From Bacillota bacterium (GTDB lineage: Bacteria > Bacillota > Clostridia > Peptostreptococcales > Acidaminobacteraceae), in NCBI GenBank assembly GCA_024636005.1, contig JAGXHV010000021.1:1-62711 (forward strand): 62,711 nt of DNA, read 5' to 3'. Both the position numbers and the translations under genes were made by a program. Below the pieces are notes generated by a model. That model saw only the letters and a list, made by a program, of their open reading frames with translations. It had not been told where the DNA came from and searched no databases. Of the stretch, positions 42,791-52,059 are shown piece by piece. How positions within the stretch are numbered: the stretch's first letter is position 1; the number at the start of each line of letters is the position of its first letter.

Positions 42791-43603
42791 TGAATACTTT
42801 TCGCTTTTCAAATGCTTCAATAGCGGGAGTTGTTCTCTGATTCGAGTAACCTCTTCAAAATCGATGGTTCCGATCATAAACCCTTCATCCTCATTGAGCT
42901 CTCCAATGACATCGCCCCATGGGTTGACCACTATGGAGTGTCCATATGAAATATAACTGGAATCATAATTGCGCGCAGGTGCACAACCTACTGCAAAAAC
43001 CTGATTGTCCACTGCTCGAGACCTGAAAAGCAATTCCCAATGTGCAGGTCCTGTGGTCATGTTGAAGGCGGCCGGGTAGATCAGCATCTGTGCGCCTTTT
43101 TTTACCATGTAGCGTGCCAGTTCTGGAAACCTGATATCATAACAAATTGCGACACCTATCTTACCGTAAATTGTCTCTACAACCGTAGGGGTATCTCCAG
43201 CGCTGAGTGCATCGGATTCCCTGAAATATTGTCCATTCTGTATATCAATATCCAGCATGTGGATTTTTCTGTGTTTTCCAATTTGCTGCCCCTCGGGATC
43301 AAAAACAAAAGTCGTGTTATAAATATAATCACCAGCCTTTTCAGGAATTGAGCCCCCTATGAGGTAAATGGATTTCGCTTTTGAGATTTCTTTCATTCTC
43401 GTCCAAGTAGCTCCAGCCTCCGCTTCAGCATACTCTTCAAAACGGTGTGTCTCATAAGGACAATTGAACATTTCAGGCAACACTATGATATTCGCACCTC
43501 TGTCAGCCAGCATTGCGACGTTTTCCATTGCCTTGTCCACTACTCTATTCTTATTTTCATGAACCGCCATTTGAACAATTCCTAATTTAAACTGTTTTTC
43601 CAA
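42782..43603 (-). CDS. carbon-nitrogen hydrolase (nitrilase superfamily, Nit2/omega-amidase-like)
   Basis: 273-residue C-N hydrolase. The catalytic triad is Glu in LPEMFNCPYE, Lys in KHRKIHMLDID and Cys in GVAICYDIRFPE. This branch includes omega-amidases that hydrolyse alpha-ketoglutaramate or deaminated glutathione. Start codon is TTG with GAGGTG 7 nt upstream. Last gene of a four-gene cluster (PNPOx, IMPase, flavoprotein, nitrilase). Confidence 0.88.
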   Translation of the reverse strand: MEKQFKLGIVQMAVHENKNRVVDKAMENVAMLADRGANIIVLPEMFNCPYETHRFEEYAEAEAGATWTRMKEISKAKSIYLIGGSIPEKAGDYIYNTTFVFDPEGQQIGKHRKIHMLDIDIQNGQYFRESDALSAGDTPTVVETIYGKIGVAICYDIRFPELARYMVKKGAQMLIYPAAFNMTTGPAHWELLFRSRAVDNQVFAVGCAPARNYDSSYISYGHSIVVNPWGDVIGELNEDEGFMIGTIDFEEVTRIREQLPLLKHLKSEKYSSD

Positions 43604-43609
43604 AAGTCA

Positions 43610-44206
43610 TCACCTCATCAATACTTTTCTAACCAGTCCATCCATGTCCTCATCAAAAAAAGTGGCTCTGTCTTCAATGTGTTCATGATCAAGTCCAGCA
43701 TATTTAAAATGCCCTGTCAAAGGCATTCTTAGATTTCTATATAAAAGCTCAACTGTGAGTTCACTGCCGACAAATTGATTCTCGTAGGCATTTGCACCTC
43801 CAAGTGATATGAGAAAACCGAATTTTTCCTCTGAATTCAACTTGGAAACAAATGGTTTTTGATGTGCAAAATCACACATGAATATCATCTGGCACCTGTC
43901 GATCAACACTTTGAGTTTTGATGTCACATTGTTGAAATAAACCGGAGATACGATAATCATGCTATCAGCGTTTCTCATCATCTGATAAACGAGGGTCATA
44001 TCATCCTCATAAACACACTTCCCATAATTTTGTCTGCAATAATCACAATCGATGCAGTGATTGATTTTAAGCTTATTGATATCCAGTACATCCACACCAC
44101 AGCCTTCTAGTGACATGCGCCTTGCAAGTTTTTTTACAATCCATCCCGAATTGCCGTTTGACTTATGACTGCCCATGATTATTAGCACTTTTTTATTCAT
44201 TTTCAA
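43610..44206 (-). CDS. flavodoxin-fold NADPH-dependent FMN reductase / iron-sulfur flavoprotein family
   Basis: 198-residue flavodoxin-like protein. The FMN phosphate loop is MGSHKSNGNS, and a cysteine cluster CIDCDYCRQNYGKC follows near 55-68, as in the NAD(P)H oxidoreductase/iron-sulfur flavoprotein family. Start is TTG at 44206, overlapping the IMPase stop (TTGA), or ATG at 44200; the GGAG site fits the TTG better. Probable electron carrier or quinone/metal reductase; donor unknown. Confidence 0.83.
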   Translation of the reverse strand: MKMNKKVLIIMGSHKSNGNSGWIVKKLARRMSLEGCGVDVLDINKLKINHCIDCDYCRQNYGKCVYEDDMTLVYQMMRNADSMIIVSPVYFNNVTSKLKVLIDRCQMIFMCDFAHQKPFVSKLNSEEKFGFLISLGGANAYENQFVGSELTVELLYRNLRMPLTGHFKYAGLDHEHIEDRATFFDEDMDGLVRKVLMR

Positions 44207-44988
44207 ATTCCATTCTCCATATTCAGCTCATCGATCAAAGTCTCACATAAAAACTCATCTCCACAAACGACATTATATTTTTCATCTTCTACTGTAAACG
44301 TAAAACATCTGCCAGCTTCTGTGATCATCAACATCCCAGCAGCCAGATCCCACCAACCAAGCCTGAGTTCCCAGTAGGCATCCAGAACTCCAGCTGCCAC
44401 AAGACACAAATCGTAAGCTGCTGCTCCAAGCCTACGAATGCCTTTGACTTTTGGAACCATCTTGGCCACATTCTCAGAATTGTTATTGCGAGCGGATGCC
44501 CTGTCATAAGGGAAGCCAGTAGCCAAAACCGCCTGTCCCATTTCGATAGGTGCTTTCTTGCTGATCAAAACATGGTTCATATAGGCGCCTTTTCCCGACT
44601 GTGCATAAAATAGTTCATCAAGCATGGGGACGTAAACCACTCCGAAAACAGGCTCATCATTCTTCCATCTCGCTATGGAAACCGCAAATATTGGATGTCC
44701 AATTGAGAAATTGGTGGTACCATCCAGAGGATCAATAATCCACGAGTATTTTCCAGTGCCTTTCGATAGTCCCTGTTCTTCAGATAAAATGGTGTCGCCT
44801 GCGAACCATTCGCTGAGTTGATCGACTATCATTCGATCACAAGCAAGATCCACTTCAGTCACAAAATCGACATCAGTGCTCTTAGTCGACATTTTCATAT
44901 TTTCAGATCTGAAATACGATTTTTGATATTCACCTATTTTTTTTGCAAGATCAATGACAGGCCAATAAATTTCATCTATATTATACAT
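44203..44988 (-). CDS. inositol monophosphatase family protein
   Basis: 261-residue Mg-dependent sugar/inositol phosphatase. Metal sites are EEQGLSKG, WIIDPLDGTTNF and GWWDLAAGMLMI. It could act on inositol-1-phosphate, fructose-1,6-bisphosphate or 3'-phosphoadenosine phosphate; sequence does not decide. RBS GAAAGGAA. Confidence 0.9.
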   Translation of the reverse strand: MYNIDEIYWPVIDLAKKIGEYQKSYFRSENMKMSTKSTDVDFVTEVDLACDRMIVDQLSEWFAGDTILSEEQGLSKGTGKYSWIIDPLDGTTNFSIGHPIFAVSIARWKNDEPVFGVVYVPMLDELFYAQSGKGAYMNHVLISKKAPIEMGQAVLATGFPYDRASARNNNSENVAKMVPKVKGIRRLGAAAYDLCLVAAGVLDAYWELRLGWWDLAAGMLMITEAGRCFTFTVEDEKYNVVCGDEFLCETLIDELNMENGI

Positions 44989-45009
44989 TTTATATTCCTT
45001 TCATATCAA

Positions 45010-45480
45010 TCATGAATTGTTGGATTTGCCAGTCACATGTTGAATCTTGAGTTCCAACAAAGCTGTTCTTGAATGATCGGCATTGACATAATTGACACCT
45101 TTTTCGAAAAACTCTGAAGAGTACTTTTGTATAAAGGCTGTGAGTACTTCTATTTTTTTCTGATCATTATCCACAATATCCACAGTTCCAAATGCGATTA
45201 CACTTTCATAACTGCTTGTAAATTTCGCCGGCAGAACCTCATGTTTGTGTACAATGGTGAAAGATGCCTTTGAATTTCCCTCAACTGCTCTTATTTTTGC
45301 ACCATCCTTAGCAGAATGGATATAGACACATCCGTCCAAAACCACGAAATTCACAGGAACCGCATAAGGATATCCATTGGCAGACAAAACAGCTAATGAG
45401 CCGTATTCTGAACTGGAAAGAATTGCATTCACTTCCGATTCCGACATCATCTTATCAGCTCTTCTCATTTTTTCAAACAT
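45010..45480 (-). CDS. pyridoxamine 5'-phosphate oxidase-like flavoprotein (NimA-related)
   Basis: 156-residue split-barrel FMN-binding protein. The N-terminal RRADKMMSESEVNAILSSSEYGSLAVL and YIHSAKDGAKI blocks are typical of the clostridial NimA/PNPOx-like family, which includes 5-nitroimidazole reductases, but most members are uncharacterised general flavoproteins. RBS AGGAGG. First gene of the PNPOx-IMPase-flavoprotein-nitrilase cluster. Confidence 0.87.
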   Translation of the reverse strand: MFEKMRRADKMMSESEVNAILSSSEYGSLAVLSANGYPYAVPVNFVVLDGCVYIHSAKDGAKIRAVEGNSKASFTIVHKHEVLPAKFTSSYESVIAFGTVDIVDNDQKKIEVLTAFIQKYSSEFFEKGVNYVNADHSRTALLELKIQHVTGKSNNS

Positions 45481-45637
45481 ATAAACCTCCTTGTTTTGTG
45501 CGTTTCACTTAATAACTATACACCCTTTGCTCTTATAAGTGAATGCAATTTTTGAACATTTTGTAAAACAAGAACTTATTGGCGTTTAAACCATAACTTT
45601 GGGTAAGTATATAACATAACATTATATGGAGGTTAAC

Positions 45638-46138
45638 ATGAGAAATCAAATCACATCTGGGGGAAACCCAGTGACACTATTGGGTGAAGAAATTAAAGTT
45701 GGAGACAAAGCGCCTGATTTCATGGCTATAAATACGGACATGTCACCATTTAAATTTTCAGAACTCGACAAAAAAATCAAAGTCATCAGTGTTGTGACTT
45801 CAACCGACACACGTATTTGCGAATTTCAGACCATCAGGTTCAACGAAGAAGCCACCAAACATCCTGATGTGGTCATCTTGACTATCAGTATGGATCTTCC
45901 ATTTGCACAGAAACGTTTTTGTGCTACAAACGGCATAGAAAATTCAAAGGTAGTTTCCGATTATAGAGATCATGATTTTGGTATGAAATACGGTTTCTTA
46001 GTGAAAGAAACCAAATTACTTGCACGTGGAATCGTCGTTGTCGATGCAGAGGGAATCGTAAGATATGTCGAGTACGTATCTGAAATCGGATCTCATCCTG
46101 ATTATGACAAAGTCCTCGATTTCATAGAAAAAATGTAA
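45638..46138 (+). CDS. tpx: thiol peroxidase, atypical 2-Cys peroxiredoxin
   Basis: 166-residue thioredoxin-fold peroxidase that reduces H2O2 and alkyl peroxides with thioredoxin. Peroxidatic Cys61 (DTRICEFQTIRFNEE) and resolving Cys95 (QKRFCATNG) are present with normal spacing. ATG at 45638 has GGAGG 5-6 nt upstream; an earlier ATG at 45626 lies inside that site. Monocistronic; no clear PerR box seen. Confidence 0.94.
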   Translation: MRNQITSGGNPVTLLGEEIKVGDKAPDFMAINTDMSPFKFSELDKKIKVISVVTSTDTRICEFQTIRFNEEATKHPDVVILTISMDLPFAQKRFCATNGIENSKVVSDYRDHDFGMKYGFLVKETKLLARGIVVVDAEGIVRYVEYVSEIGSHPDYDKVLDFIEKM

Positions 46139-46147
46139 CTCATATTT

Positions 46148-46173
46148 AAAGCCCCATTAAATGGGGCTTTTTT
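46148..46173. terminator. tpx terminator
   Basis: Stem AAAGCCCCAT / ATGGGGCTTT with TAA loop and T run; 10 nt after the stop, shared with the convergent gene. Confidence 0.9.
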
Positions 46174-46193
46174 GTCGTTCTATATTCAGATGA

Positions 46194-47639
46194 TTAATGC
46201 GATACCCGTTTTTCGAAATAGGAATTTATAGCTGCTGTAAGTTCTCGCATAAATGGTTCACAAGATCCATGATTCGTCTGTGCATCTAGAATTATTGCCA
46301 AGGTGTATGGATTTTGGGGTAAATACACGATCCCTACATCCACGAATCTGCCCATATCTGTATAAGTTCCAGTTTTATGCGCCACTGTGTATTTGTAATT
46401 GATGCCTTTTGGAATTCTTGATTTGTGGATCGTGTTGATCATGTTTTCATTCAAGTATAACATATAGGGATTTTTTTCCTGAACTAGCTTATAAAAGTGT
46501 TTCAATAAAATTCCATAATCAGATGGTGTGAATCGACTAGCATTCTTTGTTCCATATTCTTTGACCAATCGGTTGAGTGTCCAGTAAGGGTCACCACCAC
46601 CAAGTTCAGCATTTATAACCGAATTTTCAACGCCTACAGAAGACATGTATGCATTGACCTCATTTCGTCCCATATACCTCAGAAGGTAATTGAAACTGTC
46701 ATTCGTGGATTGTAAAATCATAGGATTAAGAACTTGATCAAATCTCAACGTCTTACCTGAGAGTGAATCTTTAAAAGAATCTGTCAGCTTAAGTCCTTTA
46801 GCTTCCATTTGAGTTAAAACAGCCATAGCCATTGGGAACTTCACTGCTGAAGCAGAAGAAAATTTTCCTTTGGTCAATCCTGTTGTAGTGTCCTGAACAA
46901 GTTCATTACCATAACTCCAAGAATATCCAGTCCCCAGTTCTTCGACATATAATCCTACCATATTGTAATTCAACTTGTATTTTGTTTTCACATTATTGAA
47001 TATGGTGAGCATGTCCTTTTGAAACTCAGCTTGCTCTAGGGGATCAACCCCTTCAACCTTATACCAATAGTCTAATTCAACGGGTCCATTGCTTTCATCT
47101 TGATTGACAAGTCTTGAAAGCACATTCACCACATCGCCCCTAAAAAACTGACTTCTATTGGATGACTCAAGGAGTACTTCATCCAGTAACCCCACAGAAA
47201 ACGCCACTTGATGTGCTTGATCCATAGTGGTTGGCTCCACGTGCCCCTTTGCCCTTAGCATGAGCATAAAGAACTGATCGCGTGTCATCATTTGATTGGG
47301 TGAAAATTCACCTTCACTGGTCCCAGAAGTCAGTCTCAGCCGTGCTGCCAAATTTGTATACCCAACTCCCCAAGATGGCACATCAGTGAAAATTGAAAGT
47401 TCATCTTTCATGCCTATTGCAATTTCTTCCAGTCCCAAATACCTCAATACAAAGATAACTCCTTCTAAACGAGTTATCTCTTTATCCAAATCATAATCGC
47501 CATTGGAACCCATCAATAATCCCGCATCATACAGATAATCCGCTGAAGCAGTTTTTTCCTCTGCTCCAAATACTGTAAGTTCACCAACTGAAACAATTAA
47601 AAGAATCATGCACAGCAATAGTATACATTTATATTTCAT
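46194..47639 (-). CDS. SLH-domain protein with class A beta-lactamase-like serine hydrolase domain
   Basis: 481-residue exported protein. The signal peptide (about 1-25) is followed by three S-layer-homology-like segments (about 30-195) with TRLEGVIFVLRYLG, FTDVPSWGVGYTNLAA and MTRDQFFMLML. The C-terminal domain (about 210-478) has the serine-hydrolase SxxK (SASAVKFPM), an NDSFN region in place of SDN, and KTG (AHKTGTYTD). It should be held on the cell wall. It could trim peptidoglycan or act as an esterase; a resistance beta-lactamase is less likely. Confidence 0.87.
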   Translation of the reverse strand: MKYKCILLLCMILLIVSVGELTVFGAEEKTASADYLYDAGLLMGSNGDYDLDKEITRLEGVIFVLRYLGLEEIAIGMKDELSIFTDVPSWGVGYTNLAARLRLTSGTSEGEFSPNQMMTRDQFFMLMLRAKGHVEPTTMDQAHQVAFSVGLLDEVLLESSNRSQFFRGDVVNVLSRLVNQDESNGPVELDYWYKVEGVDPLEQAEFQKDMLTIFNNVKTKYKLNYNMVGLYVEELGTGYSWSYGNELVQDTTTGLTKGKFSSASAVKFPMAMAVLTQMEAKGLKLTDSFKDSLSGKTLRFDQVLNPMILQSTNDSFNYLLRYMGRNEVNAYMSSVGVENSVINAELGGGDPYWTLNRLVKEYGTKNASRFTPSDYGILLKHFYKLVQEKNPYMLYLNENMINTIHKSRIPKGINYKYTVAHKTGTYTDMGRFVDVGIVYLPQNPYTLAIILDAQTNHGSCEPFMRELTAAINSYFEKRVSH

Positions 47640-47714
47640 ATTTCATTGCACCCCTTATATTTTATATTTGTATTGTATTTGTATACTTGTAATCATATAA
47701 CTTTATTATCATAC

Positions 47715-47742
47715 ACTATAAAGCATTATAAAGGCTATGCAA
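47715..47742 (-). promoter_or_regulatory. Promoter of the SLH/serine hydrolase gene
   Basis: -35 TTGCAT, 16-nt spacer, -10 TATAGT on the minus strand, about 76 nt before the start in an AT-rich leader. Confidence 0.4.
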
Positions 47743-47752
47743 TTTGCATAAA

Positions 47753-48343
47753 TTATCTGAACAAAAAGAATGGAACGAGTATTGGCACGATCATTGTCAA
47801 AATGAGCCCCGTTGAGAATGAAAGAATGGCCGTTTCACTGTTTGTGTTTCTCGATACGATTGGCAAAGTTGTATCCATTGCCGTCGCTCCGGAAGGTGCA
47901 ATGGCTTCAACGAATCCAATATGTTTCGCAATGAACGGAATCAGTGCAATGGCAAATATCTCACGAATGACATTTGTGATGAATGCGAGCACAGAAAGTT
48001 CCGATGAGTACGGTGCTATAATAATGGATGAAAGCGTGTACCAACCTAGCCCTGAACCAATAGCCCCAGACTCATTCAGCGGATACGACAGTAAAGCTCC
48101 TGCGAGCGCCGCCCCAACCAGACTTCCTACGACCACACCAATTGGAACGATAAAAAACATCGCCCCTGATTTTCTGATGTCTTTCAGTACATTCTTATTT
48201 TTACCGATATCCATGCCCACAAAAAATAAAAGGAGACATAATCCAATGGTCAGCATATAGTCAGTAGCACCATAAAATGAATCTGGAAGAAACAATCCCA
48301 CGCCGATTCCAGCCACTACGGCTAAAATTATTTTAAGTGTCAT
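47753..48343 (-). CDS. LysO-type lysine exporter, C-terminal half (separate gene)
   Basis: 196-residue membrane protein matching the C-terminal DUF340 part of LysO (E. coli YbjE), the L-lysine exporter. Blocks GLGWYTLSSIIIAPY and IAPSGATAMDTTLPIV are diagnostic. E. coli LysO is one protein of about 300 residues; here the N-terminal part is a separate 97-codon gene ending 1 nt upstream. Together they should form the transporter. Confidence 0.88.
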   Translation of the reverse strand: MTLKIILAVVAGIGVGLFLPDSFYGATDYMLTIGLCLLLFFVGMDIGKNKNVLKDIRKSGAMFFIVPIGVVVGSLVGAALAGALLSYPLNESGAIGSGLGWYTLSSIIIAPYSSELSVLAFITNVIREIFAIALIPFIAKHIGFVEAIAPSGATAMDTTLPIVSRNTNSETAILSFSTGLILTMIVPILVPFFLFR

Positions 48344-48344
48344 A

Positions 48345-48638
48345 TTATGCTTTCTCCCTTCTTAACCATAACCAACCGCGTCTGAACAACATTACAAAAA
48401 GTACACTGCCTATGACCGTAAACGCTGCGAAAATACTCGCGTGAAGTCCAATTTGGGCAAAAGCATCTATGACTTTGTCATCCATGCCGATTCTGAGTCC
48501 CATGGTAAAAAGAAGTGCAAAAAGACAGATCAACTGGACGATGTCGAGTCTATGGTAGAGTTCTTTATGCACCAGTCCCTTATAACTCAAGAGTCCGCCT
48601 ACTATCAATAATCCCAAATACAATAAAATACTATTCAT
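48345..48638 (-). CDS. LysO-type lysine exporter, N-terminal half (separate gene)
   Basis: 97-residue membrane protein with about three TM segments, equivalent to the N-terminal DUF340 region (LIVGGLLSYKG and FTMGLRIGMDD). Both halves have their own start codon and are complete, so this looks like a stable split, as seen in other Firmicutes, not a frameshift. Overlaps sfsA by 8 nt. Confidence 0.85.
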   Translation of the reverse strand: MNSILLYLGLLIVGGLLSYKGLVHKELYHRLDIVQLICLFALLFTMGLRIGMDDKVIDAFAQIGLHASIFAAFTVIGSVLFVMLFRRGWLWLRREKA

Positions 48639-49344
48639 TTATATGCTCCTTTATCGGTAATGTCTTAATGTATTTAATAACACCACTCCCAGGATCCAGT
48701 TCGACCCTTAGTGGATACATCTCCACGCCTTTGCTCATCGCTTTATAGAAAGTATCATAAAACAAAGGATCTGTCACCCCATTGGGTTCGAAAATTTCAG
48801 CTTTCCCGAGCACCAAAATGAAGACACAGGCCCGCTCCCCGCCTTCCTTGATAGAAATTAGCGACTCAAGATGTTTGGTTCCTCGTACTGTCGGTGCATC
48901 TGGAAATCTTGCTACTCCGCCTTCTGAAAGAGAGCATCCTTTGACTTCCACCCAAATGACTTCACCTTGAGCATTCTTTAATTTAAAATCTATTCTGGAA
49001 TGTCCGAATTTGACTTCCGGCTTAATTTCAGTCAAATGCCCAAAAGGGCTAATTTCAAAATTTTCAAGTATGGCACTAGCAATATATCTGTGGTACCCCG
49101 AATGGATAAGAACGTATCCATCACCACCACCAGCGGCAATCATATCCCACTCGGTCTTACGTTTAGGACCTGCAGCGTACCTGATCAGACAGTCATTTCC
49201 CTCATATAATAGTTCCTTGAGGCGTCCTGGATCGTGCACATGCACCTTTACCAAAACACCTTCCACTTCCACATCAGCCAGATATCGATTGGGGCGCTGT
49301 ACAAATAAACTTTTTTTCAAATCGCTTATTGTGATCAAGTCCAT
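48631..49344 (-). CDS. sfsA: SfsA family DNA/RNA nuclease
   Basis: 237 residues with the SfsA blocks RPNRYLADVEVEG, VHVHDPGRLKELL, SRIDFKL and VEVKGCSL followed by ARFPDAPTVRGTKHLE. The N-terminal OB-like part and C-terminal PD-(D/E)XK-like nuclease core are both present. Originally named for sugar fermentation stimulation; nuclease activity has been proposed. Overlaps photolyase (10 nt) and lysO-N (8 nt), so it is translationally coupled. Confidence 0.92.
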   Translation of the reverse strand: MDLITISDLKKSLFVQRPNRYLADVEVEGVLVKVHVHDPGRLKELLYEGNDCLIRYAAGPKRKTEWDMIAAGGGDGYVLIHSGYHRYIASAILENFEISPFGHLTEIKPEVKFGHSRIDFKLKNAQGEVIWVEVKGCSLSEGGVARFPDAPTVRGTKHLESLISIKEGGERACVFILVLGKAEIFEPNGVTDPLFYDTFYKAMSKGVEMYPLRVELDPGSGVIKYIKTLPIKEHINE

Positions 49345-50702
49345 GACTGGTCCTCCAACTTTCTGACTTTCTCGACATAGTTTTCTATCTTATATTTTCT
49401 TTTCAAACCCTCTGCATTCATATAGCGTACTTTACCGAAAATCGCTCTTTCAGAAAATGGTCTGTCATGCTTCCCAAAGCACCAGGCAATTCCAGCATAA
49501 CCATTGGGATCTCTACCATCCAGTTGATACTTGTCATTGAGAAACAACATGTTTTTAAAAGCCTCTTCAGGTGTTTTGGACCATTCGATTATTTTTTTCC
49601 CCCAATACATACGCATGGTGCCATGCATATATCCGGTGAGGACCATTTCCTTTTGTGCGGCATTCCAGTAGGAATCGTGCGTTTTCCCTTGCTCCAATAT
49701 TTCTAAGCTGTACACATAAGGTCTTTCGTCAATTCTGTGGCGAGCCAGCTCTTTGATTGCCCAATCGGGCAGAATTTTAATCAGTTCACTGTCATAATTT
49801 GGGTTATAATGTACAAAATTATAGGCGAGCTCACGTCTGATAAACAACTGCTCGATCAATCCTGCTGCATTTTGTCCCGATTTCATCGCTTCCTCATACA
49901 CCGTAATCGGCGACAATTGTCCAAAATGAATGAATGCACTCAAATGGGAAGTCGCATCGAGCTCCGGATGATTGGAAACGCTCTCATAATGCTCAAGTCC
50001 ATTTTCAACAAATGATTTCAATCGATTCAGCGCTTCATGTTCTCCACCTTTTGTTAGCTTTATTATCGGAAGGGCTTCCAAATGGCTGAGCTTTGTCTCA
50101 AATAACGATTCCAAGTGTACAGACTCCGGAACATTTCCTATGATGGATTTATTTTTCAGCTGCGAAGACTCGAAACCAATCGCAAAATACGCAGCCTGAC
50201 GCTGTAGTGCTTTTCTGATGGCATAAGCGGCATAGGCTTCCTTTGGATAGGCTGTTTCAATAGGGACAATCACATTTGTCTCCACAGAAAAGACCTGTTT
50301 TTGAATCAGTTGTTCAACCTCTTCTTTCATAAGCTTCAATGGACGTGTGATCGCATCATCAAAAACTACTAGAGAAGCTCTCTTTGAAAAGCCTGGTATC
50401 AATGTTTTCACATCTCCAACCTGAACAGTAAATGATATCCCCATCCCATTCAACTCGGTTTTCAATACTTCAATACCTTCAAACATGAATTCATAGTGTC
50501 TTCGATTGGCACCAGGATACCTCTCCATAACGATGAAACAGACAAGCAGAGGCAAATTATGCTTGTTGGCAAGCTGGATTGACAATTCGAGTGCATGGTT
50601 GTTTTTTATTCTTTGAGCGGACTGCATCCAATATAAAACATATTCTCCAGTCTCGTCGAAACCTAGCGAACTATTTGTTTTGACGCGTTCAGATTGAATC
50701 AT
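49335..50702 (-). CDS. deoxyribodipyrimidine photolyase, class II
   Basis: 455-residue CPD photolyase that repairs UV thymine dimers using light and FADH-. Class II hallmarks are YWMQSAQR at the N-terminus, LFIRRELAYNFVHYN, MYWGKKIIEWSKTPEEA and LDGRDPNGYAGIAWCFGKHDRP. ATG at 50702 has GGGAGG 5-6 nt upstream; an extra eight upstream codons are unlikely. First gene of photolyase-sfsA-lysO. Its presence means the host is exposed to light at some stage. Confidence 0.92.
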   Translation of the reverse strand: MIQSERVKTNSSLGFDETGEYVLYWMQSAQRIKNNHALELSIQLANKHNLPLLVCFIVMERYPGANRRHYEFMFEGIEVLKTELNGMGISFTVQVGDVKTLIPGFSKRASLVVFDDAITRPLKLMKEEVEQLIQKQVFSVETNVIVPIETAYPKEAYAAYAIRKALQRQAAYFAIGFESSQLKNKSIIGNVPESVHLESLFETKLSHLEALPIIKLTKGGEHEALNRLKSFVENGLEHYESVSNHPELDATSHLSAFIHFGQLSPITVYEEAMKSGQNAAGLIEQLFIRRELAYNFVHYNPNYDSELIKILPDWAIKELARHRIDERPYVYSLEILEQGKTHDSYWNAAQKEMVLTGYMHGTMRMYWGKKIIEWSKTPEEAFKNMLFLNDKYQLDGRDPNGYAGIAWCFGKHDRPFSERAIFGKVRYMNAEGLKRKYKIENYVEKVRKLEDQSWT

Positions 50703-50785
50703 GGCTTCCTCCCGATTTGGGTACAAAATGTCCCTCTATTTTACTCTTCTTTTTTCTCTTATTCAACCTCAACTGACACAAACAA

Positions 50786-50814
50786 TTGTTTTAACTCCAG
50801 CTTTATAATATAAT
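50786..50814 (+). promoter_or_regulatory. Promoter of the RlmI-like gene
   Basis: -35 TTGTTT, 17-nt spacer, perfect -10 TATAAT; predicted transcription start near 50821, about 30 nt before the ATG. Confidence 0.6.
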
Positions 50815-50850
50815 AAACCATAATGTTCACCATTATCAGAAGGAGGCACC

Positions 50851-52053
50851 ATGATAGAACTTAAGATCCACGAGCGTCACCATGAGAAATACTCAAACCA
50901 CTACCCATTGCTATTTAAAGAAGCAATTATGGGCAATCACATATTCGACACAGGGGAACTCGAAGAAGGTGAGCTGCTAAAACTCACCGATGAACGTGGC
51001 AAATACATGGCCACCGCTTATTACGGAAGACAAAACAAAGGTCTCGGTTGGATTATAACCACCAATTCAAAAGAGAAAATCGATACCCTATTCTTCAAAA
51101 GAAAAATATATCAAGCTCTCGAAAAGAGGATTGGCCTTTACAATAATCCTAAAACCAACGCTTTCAGGGTTTTTAATGGCGAAGGCGATGGCATTGGTGG
51201 ATTGCAGATTGATTTTCTGAACGGCAATTATCTGATTTCATATTACAGCAAAGGAATCTACAAATTTAATAATGAAATCGTAGTCGCTCTTTCAAGTGTT
51301 GTGGAATATGATTCCATTTACGAGAAGAAACGATTTGATGACGACTCCGAATCCGATTTTGATGGTTTTGTAAAGGGCAAACGGATCGATTTTCCACTGA
51401 TCGTAAAAGAAAATGGGGTCAACCTCAATGTTTACTTCAACGACGGAGCCATGATAGGTTTTTTCATGGACCAACGGGAAGTGAGAAGAACACTTCGAAA
51501 CAACTATGCTAAAAATAAGACAGTACTGAACACATTTTCTTACACTGGAGCATTTTCATTGTTTGCTGCACTTGGTGGAGCAAAAAAAACAACCAGTGTG
51601 GATTTGGCTAATAGAAGTCTTGAAAGAACCATAGAAAACTTCAAGGCTAATGCCATCGATCCGGCTGAACATGAAATCATCGTTGAAGATGTTTTTCATT
51701 ATTTCAAATGGGCTCAAAAGAAGAATCTGAAATATGACATCGTCATTTTGGATCCTCCGAGCTTTGCGAAATCCAAAGACTTTGTTTTCAATGCCGAGAA
51801 AGATTATCCCGAACTTCTTGCCAGTGCCATTGCCGTGACAAAGGACTCTGGAATCATAATCGCCTCAAACAACTCATCAACAATCGATATGGAAAAATTC
51901 AAACAGTTAATCGGTAAAGGTTTCAATATGGCCGATTTAAGATTTGAAATATTTGAGTCTTATCAATTACCAAAAGATTTTAGAACCAATCGCTTTTACG
52001 AATACAGCGATTACCTTAAAGTACTCTTCATTCGTATAAAAAAGAAAGGATAA
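50851..52053 (+). CDS. class I SAM-dependent 23S rRNA m5C methyltransferase, RlmI/YwbD-like
   Basis: 400 residues: an N-terminal PUA-like RNA-binding domain (about 1-75), a central RlmI-specific part (VFNGEGDGIGGLQIDF), and a C-terminal Rossmann methyltransferase (NTFSYTGAFSLFAALGG and VILDPPSFAKSKDF). RlmI makes m5C1962 in 23S rRNA; the homologue is assigned by family only. RBS AAGGAGG. Confidence 0.9.
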   Translation: MIELKIHERHHEKYSNHYPLLFKEAIMGNHIFDTGELEEGELLKLTDERGKYMATAYYGRQNKGLGWIITTNSKEKIDTLFFKRKIYQALEKRIGLYNNPKTNAFRVFNGEGDGIGGLQIDFLNGNYLISYYSKGIYKFNNEIVVALSSVVEYDSIYEKKRFDDDSESDFDGFVKGKRIDFPLIVKENGVNLNVYFNDGAMIGFFMDQREVRRTLRNNYAKNKTVLNTFSYTGAFSLFAALGGAKKTTSVDLANRSLERTIENFKANAIDPAEHEIIVEDVFHYFKWAQKKNLKYDIVILDPPSFAKSKDFVFNAEKDYPELLASAIAVTKDSGIIIASNNSSTIDMEKFKQLIGKGFNMADLRFEIFESYQLPKDFRTNRFYEYSDYLKVLFIRIKKKG

Positions 52054-52059
52054 AACCCC

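Noticed and set aside
46194-47639. Beta-lactamase resistance gene
   Set aside because: SLH domains and the altered SDN region make a wall-associated hydrolase more likely than a drug-resistance enzyme.
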